Below are positions 39,001 through 47,190 of a stretch of 64,000 nt of DNA, in pieces. This DNA comes from Zerene cesonia (taxonomy: Eukaryota > Arthropoda > Insecta > Lepidoptera > Pieridae). A program made the translations under genes and the position numbers. The stretch covers positions 3,300,432 to 3,364,431 of the forward strand of contig NC_052109.1 in NCBI RefSeq assembly GCF_012273895.1, read 5' to 3'. Each line of letters begins with the position of its first letter. The first letter of the stretch is position 1. Below the pieces are notes generated by a model. It was not told the DNA's origin. It ran no database searches and saw only the letters and a program-made list of their open reading frames with translations.

Positions 39001-39046
39001 CTATTTCAGACGATCCACAATGCTTACACTTTTTACCAGACGACAT
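15060..39046 (-). CDS. Brf1: Brf1, TFIIIB subunit for RNA polymerase III (11 coding exons, complete)
   Basis: Brf1 is the TFIIB-related subunit of TFIIIB; with TBP and Bdp1 it recruits RNA polymerase III to tRNA, 5S and similar genes. Coding exons on the minus strand: 38830-39046, 38153-38377, 37382-37486, 19978-20127, 19441-19667, 18532-18664, 17974-18096, 16789-17019, 15915-16200, 15400-15593, 15060-15181. They total 2,013 bases (670 residues plus TGA), all with AG/GT boundaries and matching phases. Seen in the protein: an N-terminal zinc ribbon with Cys 7, 10, 26 and 29; two cyclin-type repeats at about 85-270, including LRLNPQCIDMACNFFKMA and SMTALRLVQRMKRD; VHESTLRKRLMEFGDTP; the TBP-binding Brf homology block at about 500-530 with KMSSKINYDIL; and an acidic C-terminus ending DDYYDYEEY. 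Length is close to animal BRF1 proteins. The start is the only ATG before the zinc ribbon. Intron 3 (20128-37381) is very long, holds the assembly gap and an opposite-strand gene. Confidence 0.96.
15427..15492 (-). repeat. In-frame tandem repeat in Brf1 exon 10
   Basis: Two copies of a 33-base GC-rich unit encode SDSAPATPAPA twice in the linker between the Brf homology block and the acidic tail. The linker is variable in the family, so copy number is unlikely to disturb the folded parts. Confidence 0.8.
16371..16560 (+). mobile_element. Helitron-like or related repeat in Brf1 intron 8
   Basis: CTTACTAATATTATACATG, then GCGAAAGTGTGTTTGTTT and a run matching 'gagataaaaggagactagagtgacataggctactttta', are the start and body of a common lepidopteran repeat. 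It lies between coding exons 9 and 8. Confidence 0.5.
17205..17345 (+). mobile_element. Interspersed repeat copy in Brf1 intron 7
   Basis: ACAATATTATAAATGTGAAA, then TTTGTTTGTTGGGATGTTTG, then CTGAAACTACTGAACGGATT and TGGGTGATAGGATACTTTTT. This is the same order of blocks as the copy at 16371-16560. Confidence 0.5.
17619..17794 (-). mobile_element. CTAG-ended repeat, minus orientation (first of a pair)
   Basis: Starts, in plus coordinates, with ACTAGCTGCACGCCCCCGCC, the reverse of the GC-rich terminus. It continues with AAAATCGGATGAGTAGTTTG and ends near TATATATTAAGAT. A second copy of a related element follows immediately. Confidence 0.5.
17795..17961 (-). mobile_element. CTAG-ended repeat, minus orientation (second of a pair)
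   Basis: Begins ACTAGCTAACCGGGCGAACC and contains AAAATTTCATCTGAATCGGT and CCAACCGTTTCGGCG, ending near ACATATAGAGAAGAGAT. It abuts the preceding copy head to tail and ends only about 13 bases before Brf1 exon 7. Confidence 0.5.
18130..18182. repeat. Short local duplication with TATATGGTCACG
   Basis: TATATGGTCACG occurs twice about 36 bases apart, with ACTATAACTATATATCTATA between. It is an intronic low-complexity duplication close to Brf1 exon 7. Confidence 0.5.
21507..22506. other. Assembly gap, 1,000 N
   Basis: Exactly 1,000 undetermined bases, a placeholder length. An open frame that spans it on the minus strand is an artefact. Brf1 exons on both sides are in the right order, strand and phase, which supports the join. 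Confidence 0.99.
24640..24800. repeat. Possible repeat fragment, unclassified
   Basis: A GC-richer segment (GGGGAGGAAAATACAATTTC, GCGTGGTACCACG, GCGAGTTCGCCC) inside AT-rich intron. The frame through it is open but resembles nothing I know and lacks splice sites. Confidence 0.25.
27800..28060. promoter_or_regulatory. GC-rich, CpG-containing island in Brf1 intron 3, possible distal promoter
   Basis: An abrupt GC-rich block with many CpGs (GCGATCGGCTGCG, GACGGGCGGCGCTGGCGC) is followed on the plus strand by text typical of an insect 5' UTR (GTGAAGTGTGTGATCTTGTG). A GTAAGT donor lies near 28542. It could be a distal noncoding first exon of the plus-strand BTBD3/6 gene 5-6 kb downstream, or of an unannotated RNA. 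Frames are open on both strands but I do not recognise a protein. Confidence 0.35.
31268..31436 (+). mobile_element. Helitron-like nonautonomous element, full length (169 bp)
   Basis: Preceded by A, begins TCTATACTAATATTATAAAG, has the TTTGTTTGCTTG run and CTCAGGAACTACTGG, and ends CGGGCGAAGCCGAGGCGGATCGCTAG followed by T (the end is given in pieces: GC-rich hairpin, then CTAG). TC start, CTAG end and insertion between A and T are Helitron hallmarks. No coding capacity. Confidence 0.7.
31467..31634 (+). mobile_element. Helitron-like nonautonomous element, full length (168 bp)
   Basis: Second copy in the same orientation, 30 bases after the first. It begins TCTGTACTAATATTATAAAG after an A and ends GGGGCGGACCGCTAG before a T. 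Blocks occur in the same order as in the neighbouring copy with moderate divergence, so the two are separate insertions or an older tandem duplication. Confidence 0.7.
31751..31922 (-). mobile_element. Helitron-like nonautonomous element, inverted copy (172 bp)
   Basis: In plus coordinates it starts CTAGCGGTCCGCCCCTG and ends TATTAGTATAGA followed by T, so on the minus strand it runs TCTATACTAATA...CTAG. It faces the two preceding copies. Confidence 0.7.
32822..32879 (+). promoter_or_regulatory. Candidate initiator of upstream lute promoter
   Basis: TTTCAGTATAG near 32840-32850 contains TCAGT, the arthropod initiator core, about 36 bases before the ATG of the upstream first exon. It could instead be read as a splice acceptor (TTTCAG), which would make the exon internal to a longer 5' UTR. 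Confidence 0.35.
32880..33015 (+). CDS. Alternative first coding exon of the BTBD3/BTBD6-type gene
   Basis: ATG opens a 45-codon frame that starts MNSSVDFFESLIDEDGRF and ends one base into a codon (CAA G) at a GTGAAA donor. That phase is the same as for the downstream first exon at 33959-34058, and both fit the acceptor at 34249. Splicing this exon to 34249 gives a 547-residue protein against 535 with the other start. The sequence is of balanced composition and GC-richer than its surroundings, as expected of coding sequence. I do not recognise the N-terminus, which is variable in this family. Confidence 0.6.
33475..33605 (-). mobile_element. Degraded Helitron-like copy between alternative first exons
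   Basis: On the minus strand the TAAAGCTAGAGAGTATATTTG start and a TTTGTTTGAATGCACTAGTATC block parallel the intact copies; the CTAG terminus is not recognisable. It lies in the intron between the two candidate first exons of the BTBD3/6-type gene. Confidence 0.45.
33875..33919 (+). other. Short upstream ORF (14 codons) with YY1-like context
   Basis: CAAGATGGCGACTTTACG overlaps a YY1/Pho-type core (AAGATGGCG) and opens a 14-codon frame ending in TGA 39 bases before the main ATG. If the transcript starts upstream of it, it could reduce translation of the downstream start; if transcription starts here, the motif is a promoter element. Confidence 0.35.
33959..36577 (+). CDS. lute: BTB-BACK-PHR protein of the BTBD3/BTBD6 family (lute), nested in Brf1
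   Basis: Coding exons 33959-34058, 34249-34530, 34644-34791, 34930-35146, 35630-35995 and 36083-36577 sum to 1,608 bases (535 residues plus TGA), with AG/GT boundaries and matching phases. Domains in order: a Ser/Pro-rich N-terminus, the family entry motif NWQATKATIRERNAAMFNN, BTB at about 105-220 (VLATGSSVFYAMFYGGL), BACK at about 250-350 (CWEVIDAQAEMALTSEGF), and a PHR domain at about 372-520 (CHRFQSCAYRSNQWRYRGRC, GSSNGAADYNVKIELKRLG, STNGTGVQGGQIPELIYY). This arrangement is that of BTBD3, BTBD6 and Drosophila lute, which are CUL3 adaptors or dendrite and neurogenesis factors in studied animals. The whole gene is inside Brf1 intron 3 on the opposite strand. An alternative first exon exists at 32880-33015. 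Confidence 0.95.
35147..35397 (+). other. In-frame read-through of lute exon 4 with polyA hexamer: possible short isoform
   Basis: If the GTATGT donor after 35146 is skipped, the frame stays open for 52 codons to TAA at 35300-35302. The tail is Ser, Glu and Asn rich (it starts VCESTENLTLGIQSS) and does not look like translated intron. AATAAA follows at 35392-35397, with another near 35546. Such a transcript would encode BTB and the first part of the BACK region but no PHR domain. Expression data are needed to tell it from chance. Confidence 0.35.
36845..36850 (+). terminator. lute polyadenylation signal
   Basis: AATAAA 268 bases after the stop codon, followed by TTTATGGATTGTTTTAATGT, a plausible T/GT-rich downstream element. 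Confidence 0.5.
37015..37115 (+). mobile_element. tRNA-derived SINE fragment
   Basis: ACGCGGGTTCCAATCTCACC matches the B-box region of the copy near 14.2 kb with a few changes, and CTCGTGACTGTATTTTTTTC then TATTCTTTATAAATTTCTCA matches its tail. It lies between the lute 3' end and Brf1 exon 3. Confidence 0.5.
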
Positions 39047-40117
39047 GGTGTGTAGAGTATAGCTCTATTTTTATTGTCAAAAGTATTTTTATACCTTTTT
39101 AGAATGTTCTATAATAATACATTGTTTTTAGTCACATTTAACTAAACGAATACTTTGCAAATCAGTTTATTAAATATTTATGATATTTTAGCCTACAAAT
39201 ACTATGAAATATACAACTAAAACAACATAAACATGCTTTACACTTTCCACATTTGTATCATGTACCTACAATATACCTAGGTAGTAGGTACTTGTATTTT
39301 GACATTGATTCTATTGACATTGGTGACAGATAGCGCATAACTGAATTTATTTCCTTTTCACGAATTTCGTCTTTTCGTTTAACATATAATAAATCTTACT
39401 TAAACTAAAATTATTAATTTAATAAGTAATAATAATGCATGATTTAATTTACTGCGTCCAATTCTATTTTCAAAATTTTATTAATTACCTGTACATTTGT
39501 AATTAATAAGCAGTAATAACATTTATTTGCATAAAATAAAGTAGGAAAGTTAGTATGCATTATAATATCAAAGATACATTATTAAATATTATAACATGTA
39601 ATCCAAAGAAAAGCTAAACCTTTTATCTTCGTCTTATCCCGCTCTTTCACACATAGATAAGCCTATAACTGTCTCGTACTAATATCTCGGCCATTCGCGG
39701 ATAGAGAATGTGACGTCATTCAAAAGAGAACTTCTCATTGGTTTGATATGATGCTAAAATTCTATTTATAAGCGATGAGATCACCCTTAAAATAATGGTT
39801 AAGGCCAAAGTTGGATAACGTTACAAAAAAGTGTTAACATTCATAGCAAACTTAGGCGGTTAAGTCATTTTGTAATGCTGCAATAAGAAATTCTCAGGAG
39901 AAGGGCATCCCCAAAGAAGCGACGACGTCATCGACTCATCGCACAAACTGCATTGATGACTCATCATTGTTGTGTTCTTGTTCGTTTGTGATTTCTTCAG
40001 CGCGTTTTAATATTTTGATGTTTATGTCATCAATGAACTGTCAATTAGATTGTTAGGAGTTGAAAGCTACTACGCAGTGATAATAAATTACGTAAATTGT
40101 GTTTTTGTTATACATAG
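39047..40117. promoter_or_regulatory. Divergent promoter region between Brf1 and the right-hand gene
   Basis: About 1.07 kb separates the Brf1 start codon (minus) from the first right-hand coding exon (plus). It carries a perfect CRE, TGACGTCA, at 39711-39718, a further half-palindrome GACGTCA near 39925, and a perfect AP-1 site, TGACTCA, at 39957-39963. A bZIP-responsive promoter is the simplest reading for the plus-strand side. I see no clear TATA box and cannot fix either transcription start. Confidence 0.5.
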
Positions 40118-40273
40118 AACTTGGAGGAAATTAAGGACGTTATGACGATGAAGCTGGAAATGAGTGACAGTCATTCTAACCATTCAGACTTTTCTAGTGA
40201 TAGTCAATCATCCCAAGGATCATCAACAAATGAATTTATATCATCAGCTCGATCATCAAGATCACTACTGACG
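40118..40273 (+). CDS. Ser-rich coding exon, phase 0; candidate 5' exon of a multi-promoter gene (kayak/Fos?)
   Basis: The exon runs from a good acceptor (TTTTGTTATACATAG) to a GTAAGT donor and is open throughout, 52 codons with both ends in phase 0. The first ATG is at 40142; from there the frame reads MTMKLEMSDSHSNHSDFSSD and continues Ser/Gln rich to SSRSLLT. Either translation starts at 40142 after an upstream noncoding exon, or the exon is internal. Phase and strand match the exons at 45640-45744 and 62681-62743, suggesting alternative 5' ends of one gene whose common part lies beyond the right edge. The disordered Ser-rich start suits a transcription factor. I cannot prove identity; kayak is a guess from the AP-1/CRE-rich context and exon pattern. 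Confidence 0.5.
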
Positions 40274-40670
40274 GTAAGTACACAAGCTATAGTTACTCAT
40301 GTATTTGGCTAATTATTTTCACTTTCGCTTTAATGTTTTTGGTAATTTTAAATATAACGAAAAAACACATACATAATTCTGCAATGCCATCTATGTTATG
40401 GTTCTCTTTACTCAACTTTTCTACTATATAAAGTTTTGATCAGAATGACATACAATTTACAATTACTTCGAAATTTGGTCATCCAAAGTTTTGTTGTGTT
40501 ATAATCGCGCAATGATATGACGCAATGATTTACTTACTTACCTGTAAGTTAGAGTAATTAAAAAAAAAAAGATCTAGACATGCTGTGTTTAACTTATTTT
40601 TATTTTGTTCATACTCATTTGATAATATTATTCCATTTTTACCTCAGTATACCTAAATCTTTATGTATTA

Positions 40671-40770
40671 CTAGCAATCCGCTCGGCTTCACTCATAGTA
40701 CGTTTTATTTTTCAACAAAAATGTGAAAATAATTTAGCCAAATTAGTCTTTGTTGAGATTTATGCTTATC
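40671..40770 (-). mobile_element. Degraded CTAG-ended repeat, minus orientation
   Basis: CTAGCAATCCGCTCGGCTTC followed by ACTCATAGTACG resembles the reversed 3' terminus of the Helitron-like copies at 31 kb. The remainder is too decayed to align by eye. Confidence 0.4.
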
Positions 40771-40802
40771 AACACATATGGCGAATCATTTGTTATGTGA
40801 AA

Positions 40803-40821
40803 TGTGTGTGTGTGTGTGTGA
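40803..40821. repeat. TG microsatellite
   Basis: Nine to ten TG units in an intron of the right-hand unit. Confidence 0.8.
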
Positions 40822-41374
40822 TTGTTGAAAGCTATTCGATTTGAATAAAATTCTAGTACTATTTTTTATTTTCAGTGTATTGTTTTGATTGTAATGACGC
40901 ATATTCTCTCACAGAAATATACAATCTACACAAAAATTAAACTCAATAACGAAGTGGATTCTTCTTTACTTTGCAGTTACACGCCAAAATGTGTGATATC
41001 TCTGAAATCATTATTGCTAAATTGATTATATTAATATGGTCATTTTTGTTCTGTTCAATAAAGAACAAAAGATAATCAAAAAAAATTTTTTTATGTTCCA
41101 ATATATAGAGCAGAATATTATATATAGTACAAAATGGAGGATAAAATCATTATCTTATATGTTTTGTTGAAACCCTGATAAATCTTATCTGATAAAGTTT
41201 ATTTGATTCCGTTCTAAGAACAACAACAACTCTATTCTTGGAACTGGAAATGATGTAACTATTTTCACTAAAATAATTTATTTAGAAGTATTTTTTGTGA
41301 ATGTTGTCGCACATGTTGCACATATATTGATTTACAATACAAAAGGTGTTGAAATATTCGGATTCATTAATAGA

Positions 41375-41566
41375 TAAAGTTTCAAGCCTTCTCTACTATG
41401 ATAATCCTGGAGAGTGTTTTTGCATGTTTGATTGAACATGTTAATTACAGGAATTATTGGACCAATTTCAAAAATTTCACCTTGGGATTTGCACATGATC
41501 TCCAACTGCTGCTCATATTGTGGCAATGTAATATGTACAGTGTGTGAAGCTGGGGCAGACCACTAG
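41375..41566 (+). mobile_element. Helitron-like repeat copy, diverged
   Basis: Contains GATTGAACATGTTAATTACA, then AGGAATTATTGGACCAATTT, and ends GGGGCAGACCACTAG before CAATAT. The order of blocks matches the intact copies (TTTGAACG, CAGGAACTACTGGTCCGATT, GGGGCGGACCGCTAG). Confidence 0.5.
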
Positions 41567-42263
41567 CAATATATCCCATATACCTGTAGTATTACATCAT
41601 ATGAATATCAAACATTAAGTCAATCGAAATATTATGATAATATTAGAACTTTTAAAACAATTATGGTAAATGTTTTTGTTAAAGGAAACAGGTGTTCAGT
41701 ACATTTTGTAAATACACATAACATAATATGATATGGATATAGGTATGTTATTTAAACTAAAGTTGGTTTTGCATTTATTTTTCCTTTAATTATGTATTTG
41801 CATTCAATAAATGCATTGCTGACAACACAACCTGCATTTGTGTGAGTGAAAATATTTTTAGTTTATACCTTTTAAGTAAGGGGTGGGGTGCCTATCTTTA
41901 AGAATTATACATTCAACATTGTGTTTTTGTTAGTTAATAAATAATTAATTAATATGTTACTAATGTTAGTAATAAACATGTATATTAAAGATGGGAAGTG
42001 AGAGGTTGAAAGCCAATGTTGATGGCTCTTTATCAAAACTGAACTTTCCCACTGCTGGGGTCTGTCTATCTCTGATTTTTGACAAGTCAAGGAGAGTAGG
42101 TATTTGCATAACATTTTATAATATTATACGAAACAAAACTACTGTTTGTCAAATATGGTAGGTTTAGTTCAGTGTAAGGAATTACATAAAAAAAACTCCA
42201 AAGTTGCCTAACATTACTTTAATAGCAGGAAAATGTGTACAAGCAGGCATTGACCGAGGTTGC

Positions 42264-42307
42264 TGACGTCACACATTCGTGGAAAACTCGCGAAGTGCGC
42301 ATGCGCA
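42264..42307. promoter_or_regulatory. CRE plus NRF1-type palindrome
   Basis: A perfect TGACGTCA (42264-42271) and a perfect TGCGCATGCGCA (42296-42307) lie 24 bases apart. The second is the palindromic NRF1 site, bound in insects by erect wing. They sit in the intron between the first two right-hand coding exons, in a small GC-rich island that could be a promoter or enhancer. Confidence 0.5.
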
Positions 42308-44925
42308 TAAGGCACGTTCAATACCAGCTTAAAGCCTGATAGTTTCTAATTTTTGCTCATAAATAATTGTAAAAATATAATTTTAGTTTATCTAAAATAT
42401 TACAATTTTCATATGTTCGCAGTAACTCTTATGTCAGCGAACATTAGCTGACAATCATTTTTTCAAGGTCAGAGTAATAAAGAAAACGTTACAACGTGTT
42501 TGGATTCAAGCCAACCGTTTTATTTTTCATTGTAAAGACAAAAAGAGTAGTTTCCTTTTTGTATTCTTGCTTAATATTAAACACATTGTAATTGAAGTAA
42601 CAAATAAGAATCAATCAATTTAAATGGTAGTTTTTTTTATATCAATGATCAATTTACAAAAAGTTATTGTATTGATAACATTTGTTAAACCTTTCAATCT
42701 CTATGTTCATTATTATTTCTACTCCGAGTTAACGAATATTCTACTGAACTAGCCTACCGCCTGCGTCTTCGCCAGCTAGTCAAAGGTAATTCCGATAGAA
42801 AGAGATGTTTCACCGCGGTAATAATTATTTTCTAACAAAAATTAAATGACTTCAAAACCATTGAAAATCGAGAAATAAACTTATGCAATTATGTACTATA
42901 AGTGCTACCCACTCATTTACTTGACGTGGGCGCCAACCAACCCAATTAGGCAGTAGGTGAGTACTAACTACTTACTAGTATCACACTATTTAGTAAGGAG
43001 GAAGTCTCTATCAATTATCTACTACGATTCGACTTGGCGTTCTATCTTCAAACCATATATCTTTGTTGCAATGTGAAAATAAGACAAGCAGACTTTACAA
43101 GTTTTAGTAAGGCTTCGGATATTAATAAGAATACGTACGTAAATATGTTTTTTAGGCTAACGTTCCCCTTGATTACATGGGGCCAAATTTTTTTGAGTAT
43201 ATACTTGAATTAAATAACACCTTGCTCAAACCACATGAAAATTGTAAACAACGCTATCTCATATTTGCGGGAAATAACAAGGATAATAATGAGCGGCAGG
43301 ATCATTTTCCTACTCATTCTAATACCTTATATATTTATGTATGTTACAATATTATTCAGGACTTGGTTTTTAACATCTTGCAGATTGTTACGTGATGTGA
43401 TTTTGAATAGGAAGCGGGTTTTAGATAAATAGGTGCAGAAAACTTGCTCATTTCGTATTTACATAGATGTCAACGCAGAACGTGTATCATTGACAATATT
43501 AATTGCGATATTTAAATGTTATTCGTGTTCACAGTAATTGACACTTTATTTTGGAAGACGAGACATTAACAAAACTATAATAGGTATTTTAATATGTTTC
43601 ACAATAAGTTTATAATATCGATTTTGTATAGTACAATTTTACTTTTGCAAAATATAAGAAAACATTATATAGTATTATTAAATGCTTATTTAAATGGCTT
43701 ATTGTTTACGTTAATTAACATCCAACTTATCGAAAAAATAATTAAAATACAATACATAGTATTGCTGAAGTAGGGACATCATAATATTCCCCTTATGCCA
43801 TAACATTCCTAGCTAACTATGAAACATATCGGTTTGTTATTTTTCATGCTCGGTTGCTATGGATACGGATAGTACACGTTTTATTATCGCCTATGATCAC
43901 ACCGCTAGCTGGAAACGAGGGTAAATCGCGTGACCGTCTACTCAGCTGCCCTTGAACTTATTGACTTTGTTTACATACTCTATGGCTTTATTATTGATGT
44001 AACATTCCATAAAACATTTATCATAAAACGGTCCTGGGAATTGTAGTTCGTGTGAGCAATTTTGCTGTAGAATTATTTGATGACAACTTATACAATTTTT
44101 TAAATACTTGCACACAATTTTTTTAATTAAACTAATGGCCGAAAAGGATCCTTATTTTTCCTTCTGTGGGGATGTAGTGTGTCTTTCCAGTGGGTGCTGG
44201 CCCGATTCGCGCGAAAGCGAGCTGGACCGAACCACAAAGGCATAAAAACTGCAGACCCGCGTATACATAAAAGTTTATATTTTATGAACTACGTATTTAT
44301 TTAATTCGTGCACTTTGCTTCTAATAATATAATTGTGACGGAAAGAAATCACTTATTTTATAGAGGTAGATACTTATTGAATTCAAAATACTGAAAAAGA
44401 TAAATTAAGTTTGACTGATTTTTAGAGTACATAAAAGTACGTAAGCATAGCCCATAAGTATGTTCTATGTAATACAAACATATTTGCTATGAAAATTCTA
44501 TATTTTGTCAATGTACACTTTCACCTTCTTTAAAGGAGGAAAAATTTAACAGGAATTTACTTCCTCCGTAATCGGAAATAGGCATTTACTTGGTAAAGAT
44601 AAGCTGTTATTATAATATGTTATCATATTTCTAAACACTATTACGTGGAAAGCGTTGCCTCATTGATATTGAAAAGTACTTGGGTATCGTATGATTTAAT
44701 CAGACTGACTGGCTCCACGCTTCTTTAAACAGACTTTTTCTTATCAGGTTCCCGTTGTTTTTAATCTCTGTAATGCAATCCTAAATTTTCTTGATATTTA
44801 TAATATGCACACATTTTTGCATAGCAAATGTTTTTTAATTCAAAGTGCCAAATGGATGAGTCGTTTGACCCACATTACCATATCAAATGAATTGTGTTAG
44901 CGCATTGTTATTGTTTATATGATAC

Positions 44926-45130
44926 TAACTGTAAGCCGCGGCATCACTCGCGTCGTACCCGGCGAAAAGTAGCCTATGTGCTAATCCAGACTATAATCTG
45001 TCTGTGTACCAAATTTTGTACAGATACGTTAAGCTGTATTCGCTTGAAAGAGTAACAAACACCCATACATCTATCTATTCATCCATCTATCCAAATTTGC
45101 AAACTTTAGCGTTTATTATATTAGTAGGAT
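44926..45130 (-). mobile_element. Lepidopteran interspersed repeat, minus orientation
   Basis: Plus-strand text GTAAGCCGCGGCATCACTCG, CAAATTTTGTACAGATACGT, CATACATCTATCTATTCATC and CAAACTTTAGCGTTTATTAT, then ATTAGTAGGA, gives in reverse the common body of lepidopteran repeats that start near TCCTACTAATATTATAAA. Confidence 0.5.
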
Positions 45131-45394
45131 ACTGAAATCAAACTAGTGAAGGCTTGGTTTTATTGCAATCATTGTTTGTTGAGAACTTCCGTTTTCATTT
45201 TGCAATATCAAAATTTGCCAAGTTTTCGGTGAAAACAGCGCAAAAGATATGTTTGTAGTTAATCTTGTTACGATTCCAAGATATTGTCATTCTGAAAGTA
45301 TTCCTTGAATCATGAACTATCAAAGTTTGAATATTTTGGCTCTACCGTGGGATTGCTAAAATTCTCGCCGCTTGCTACGTTTTTGTTTTGAACA

Positions 45395-45545
45395 GTTGTG
45401 CGCGTGCGCGGTTTGGCCGCTTCAAATTGCACAAAACGAGGTGCTACCGCGCGAGTTGAGTCAGTCTGATATAAAACATTCTAGCTACGCGAACGTGTGT
45501 ACAATCACATTCGTTGGATACTCATGAGTCATCGTCTTATCAGTT
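45395..45545 (+). promoter_or_regulatory. Core promoter of the second right-hand first exon, two AP-1 sites
   Basis: An NRF1-like TGCGCGTGCGCG at about 45401-45412, an AP-1 site TGAGTCA at 45457-45463, a TATAAAA box at 45470-45476 and a second AP-1 site TGAGTCA at 45525-45531 lie within 150 bases, followed by TATCAGTTAGT (initiator core TCAGT). A start about 30 bases after the TATA box would fall near 45500. The density of named motifs in correct order makes this the best supported promoter of the window. Confidence 0.6.
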
Positions 45546-45639
45546 AGTGCGTTTACACGATTCGGACAATTTTTTATTGCTTTCTTAATTGATGATTTTG
45601 GTGAATTGATTTGGAACGTTTGTTGTGAAAACTGTCTTC

Positions 45640-45744
45640 ATGTCTCAGCTGGTGCCGTATCACCTTCTTAGCAGCGAGCAAGACGACAGTCTGATGTTCG
45701 CTACCATGTTTGAATACCAGAACGACGATTATGCAAAACCAGTG
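45640..45744 (+). CDS. First coding exon, phase 0; alternative start of the right-hand gene
   Basis: ATG after a CpG-rich 5' region opens 35 codons that start MSQLVPYHLLSSEQDDSLMF and end AKPV at a GTGAGT donor in phase 0. No stop interrupts it and the donor is close to consensus. The acidic and hydrophobic mixture (DDSLMFATMFEY) resembles a short activation motif. It is preceded by a promoter with TATA box and AP-1 sites. I do not recognise the family. Same strand and phase as the exons at 40118-40273 and 62681-62743. Confidence 0.6.
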
Positions 45745-46380
45745 GTGAGTTTCTGATAATCATTTTAAATTGAGGTTTAAATATATCTACTATGCATTTA
45801 ACTGCCTGCTTAACCTTTGTACTTATGTGTTACAAATGCCAAGCCAACAAGTTTTAAATATTTCCGGAATTGCGATTTAACAAGAGATATTAAAAAAAAT
45901 ATGAGCTATGTTTTTTAATATCTTATTACTCTAAAATTTATAGAAACTTTTTTAAGGGTGTCTTTTAAAAGGCAGTAAACAGTTGAAATGATCTTGACGG
46001 CTTAGGATAGATGGCGCTGCTTGTGAAGTGATAACAGTTTATGATAAAACTTTTGCTATTGGTTTAAAGCCTTTATTTTGCACTAATTCTTGTGTTCAAG
46101 GTTAGCGAATGGAAAGTTGCAGTTCCGGTTACCGTAGCTAGTTTAGTGTTTTTCTAGTGGTTTGAATTTTAAATCAAATTTTATATTAAATATCATACAT
46201 TTAGTACAATAATCCCAATAAATCATAGATCTGATATTCGATTTAAACTTTATAGATATGGTTATCAATTTGCAGCTAGGTAACAATGGACTCAAAACTA
46301 TGTTTCAATATATTTTCGAATTCTCCAATAAAAATAAAAAAAAACTAGTCCTTGAAAACGTCATAAATCGTACGAGTGAA

Positions 46381-46406
46381 TGACGTCACTCGCTGCTCTG
46401 ACGTCA
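46381..46406. promoter_or_regulatory. Pair of perfect CRE palindromes
   Basis: TGACGTCA at 46381-46388 and again at 46399-46406, 18 bases start to start, nearly two helical turns. They lie about 640 bases inside the intron after the exon at 45640-45744, next to a C-rich run. Confidence 0.6.
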
Positions 46407-46997
46407 TGAAGCCCCCCCTCCATGGAGTTCCACGAACTCGCTGGCAGCTGTTCCACTTACACGGATTCGTTTTCTGAATATCGATGATAATACAGTATAA
46501 GGAAACTGATACTCATTGATTAAAAGCCTCTAAGCCTTAAAGAAGTACTTTTAATTATTTTCCCATACGTTGAAATATTACAAAACGAATAAGTTACAGG
46601 CTTTGATTGTTACATCATAATTTCAGACAATAAACAAGTTTTTGATTTTCTAGTTTTGCGCGTTAGTTTCAAGACATTAATTAAAATTTCAAAAAGTTAA
46701 CCCTGGTTGCATTTAAATTATTCTGAAGTTTTATACTACTTATTAAAAATATTATATTATATATATTTGATGGAACTGAAGTTTTCAAATTACGCTTAAA
46801 GTTTTATCGGTATACATTTATTTACACAATGTCTCGTTTAATTCCGACAAGCGATAGGTACAGTTCTACTTCATACATAGTATATCCGTCTGCAGATCGA
46901 TGGTGAAATAGTGGGAAAATAACTCACTGCATGTTGTAATTTGGGGGATTGTTCTAGAACAACCGATCTTTTAGGATCTGATAAATGAGTGTATTAA

Positions 46998-47190
46998 TTG
47001 CGCAACAGCCAAACCGGACTCGGGTGGTGGCGGCGCGCCGGTAGCAATGTTAACCTTTTCGAGGCGAAAACTTCAAGTCCGGCTGTCTTGACCTACATCG
47101 CGCTTGTGAAATTTCTCCTGCGCCGTATTTTAACTTCCAAGAACGCACGTCCGCCTGGGAATTCCCACATACTTAACGTAAAAAACGACG
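46998..47190. promoter_or_regulatory. GC-rich intronic island with palindromic kappaB site
   Basis: A GC-rich block (CTCGGGTGGTGGCGGCGCGC) ends with TGGGAATTCCCA (47156-47167), a perfect 12-base palindrome containing GGGAATTCCC, an ideal NF-kappaB/Rel site, followed by ACGACGTCATT. The frame through it is open for 80 codons on the plus strand, but it lacks an ATG near the start and a credible donor, so I prefer an enhancer. Confidence 0.45.

Noticed and set aside
40121..40141. TTG at 40121 as the start of the first right-hand exon
   Set aside because: It is three bases after a splice acceptor-like TACATAG; the first true ATG is at 40142, so the upstream codons are either 5' UTR or continue from an earlier exon.
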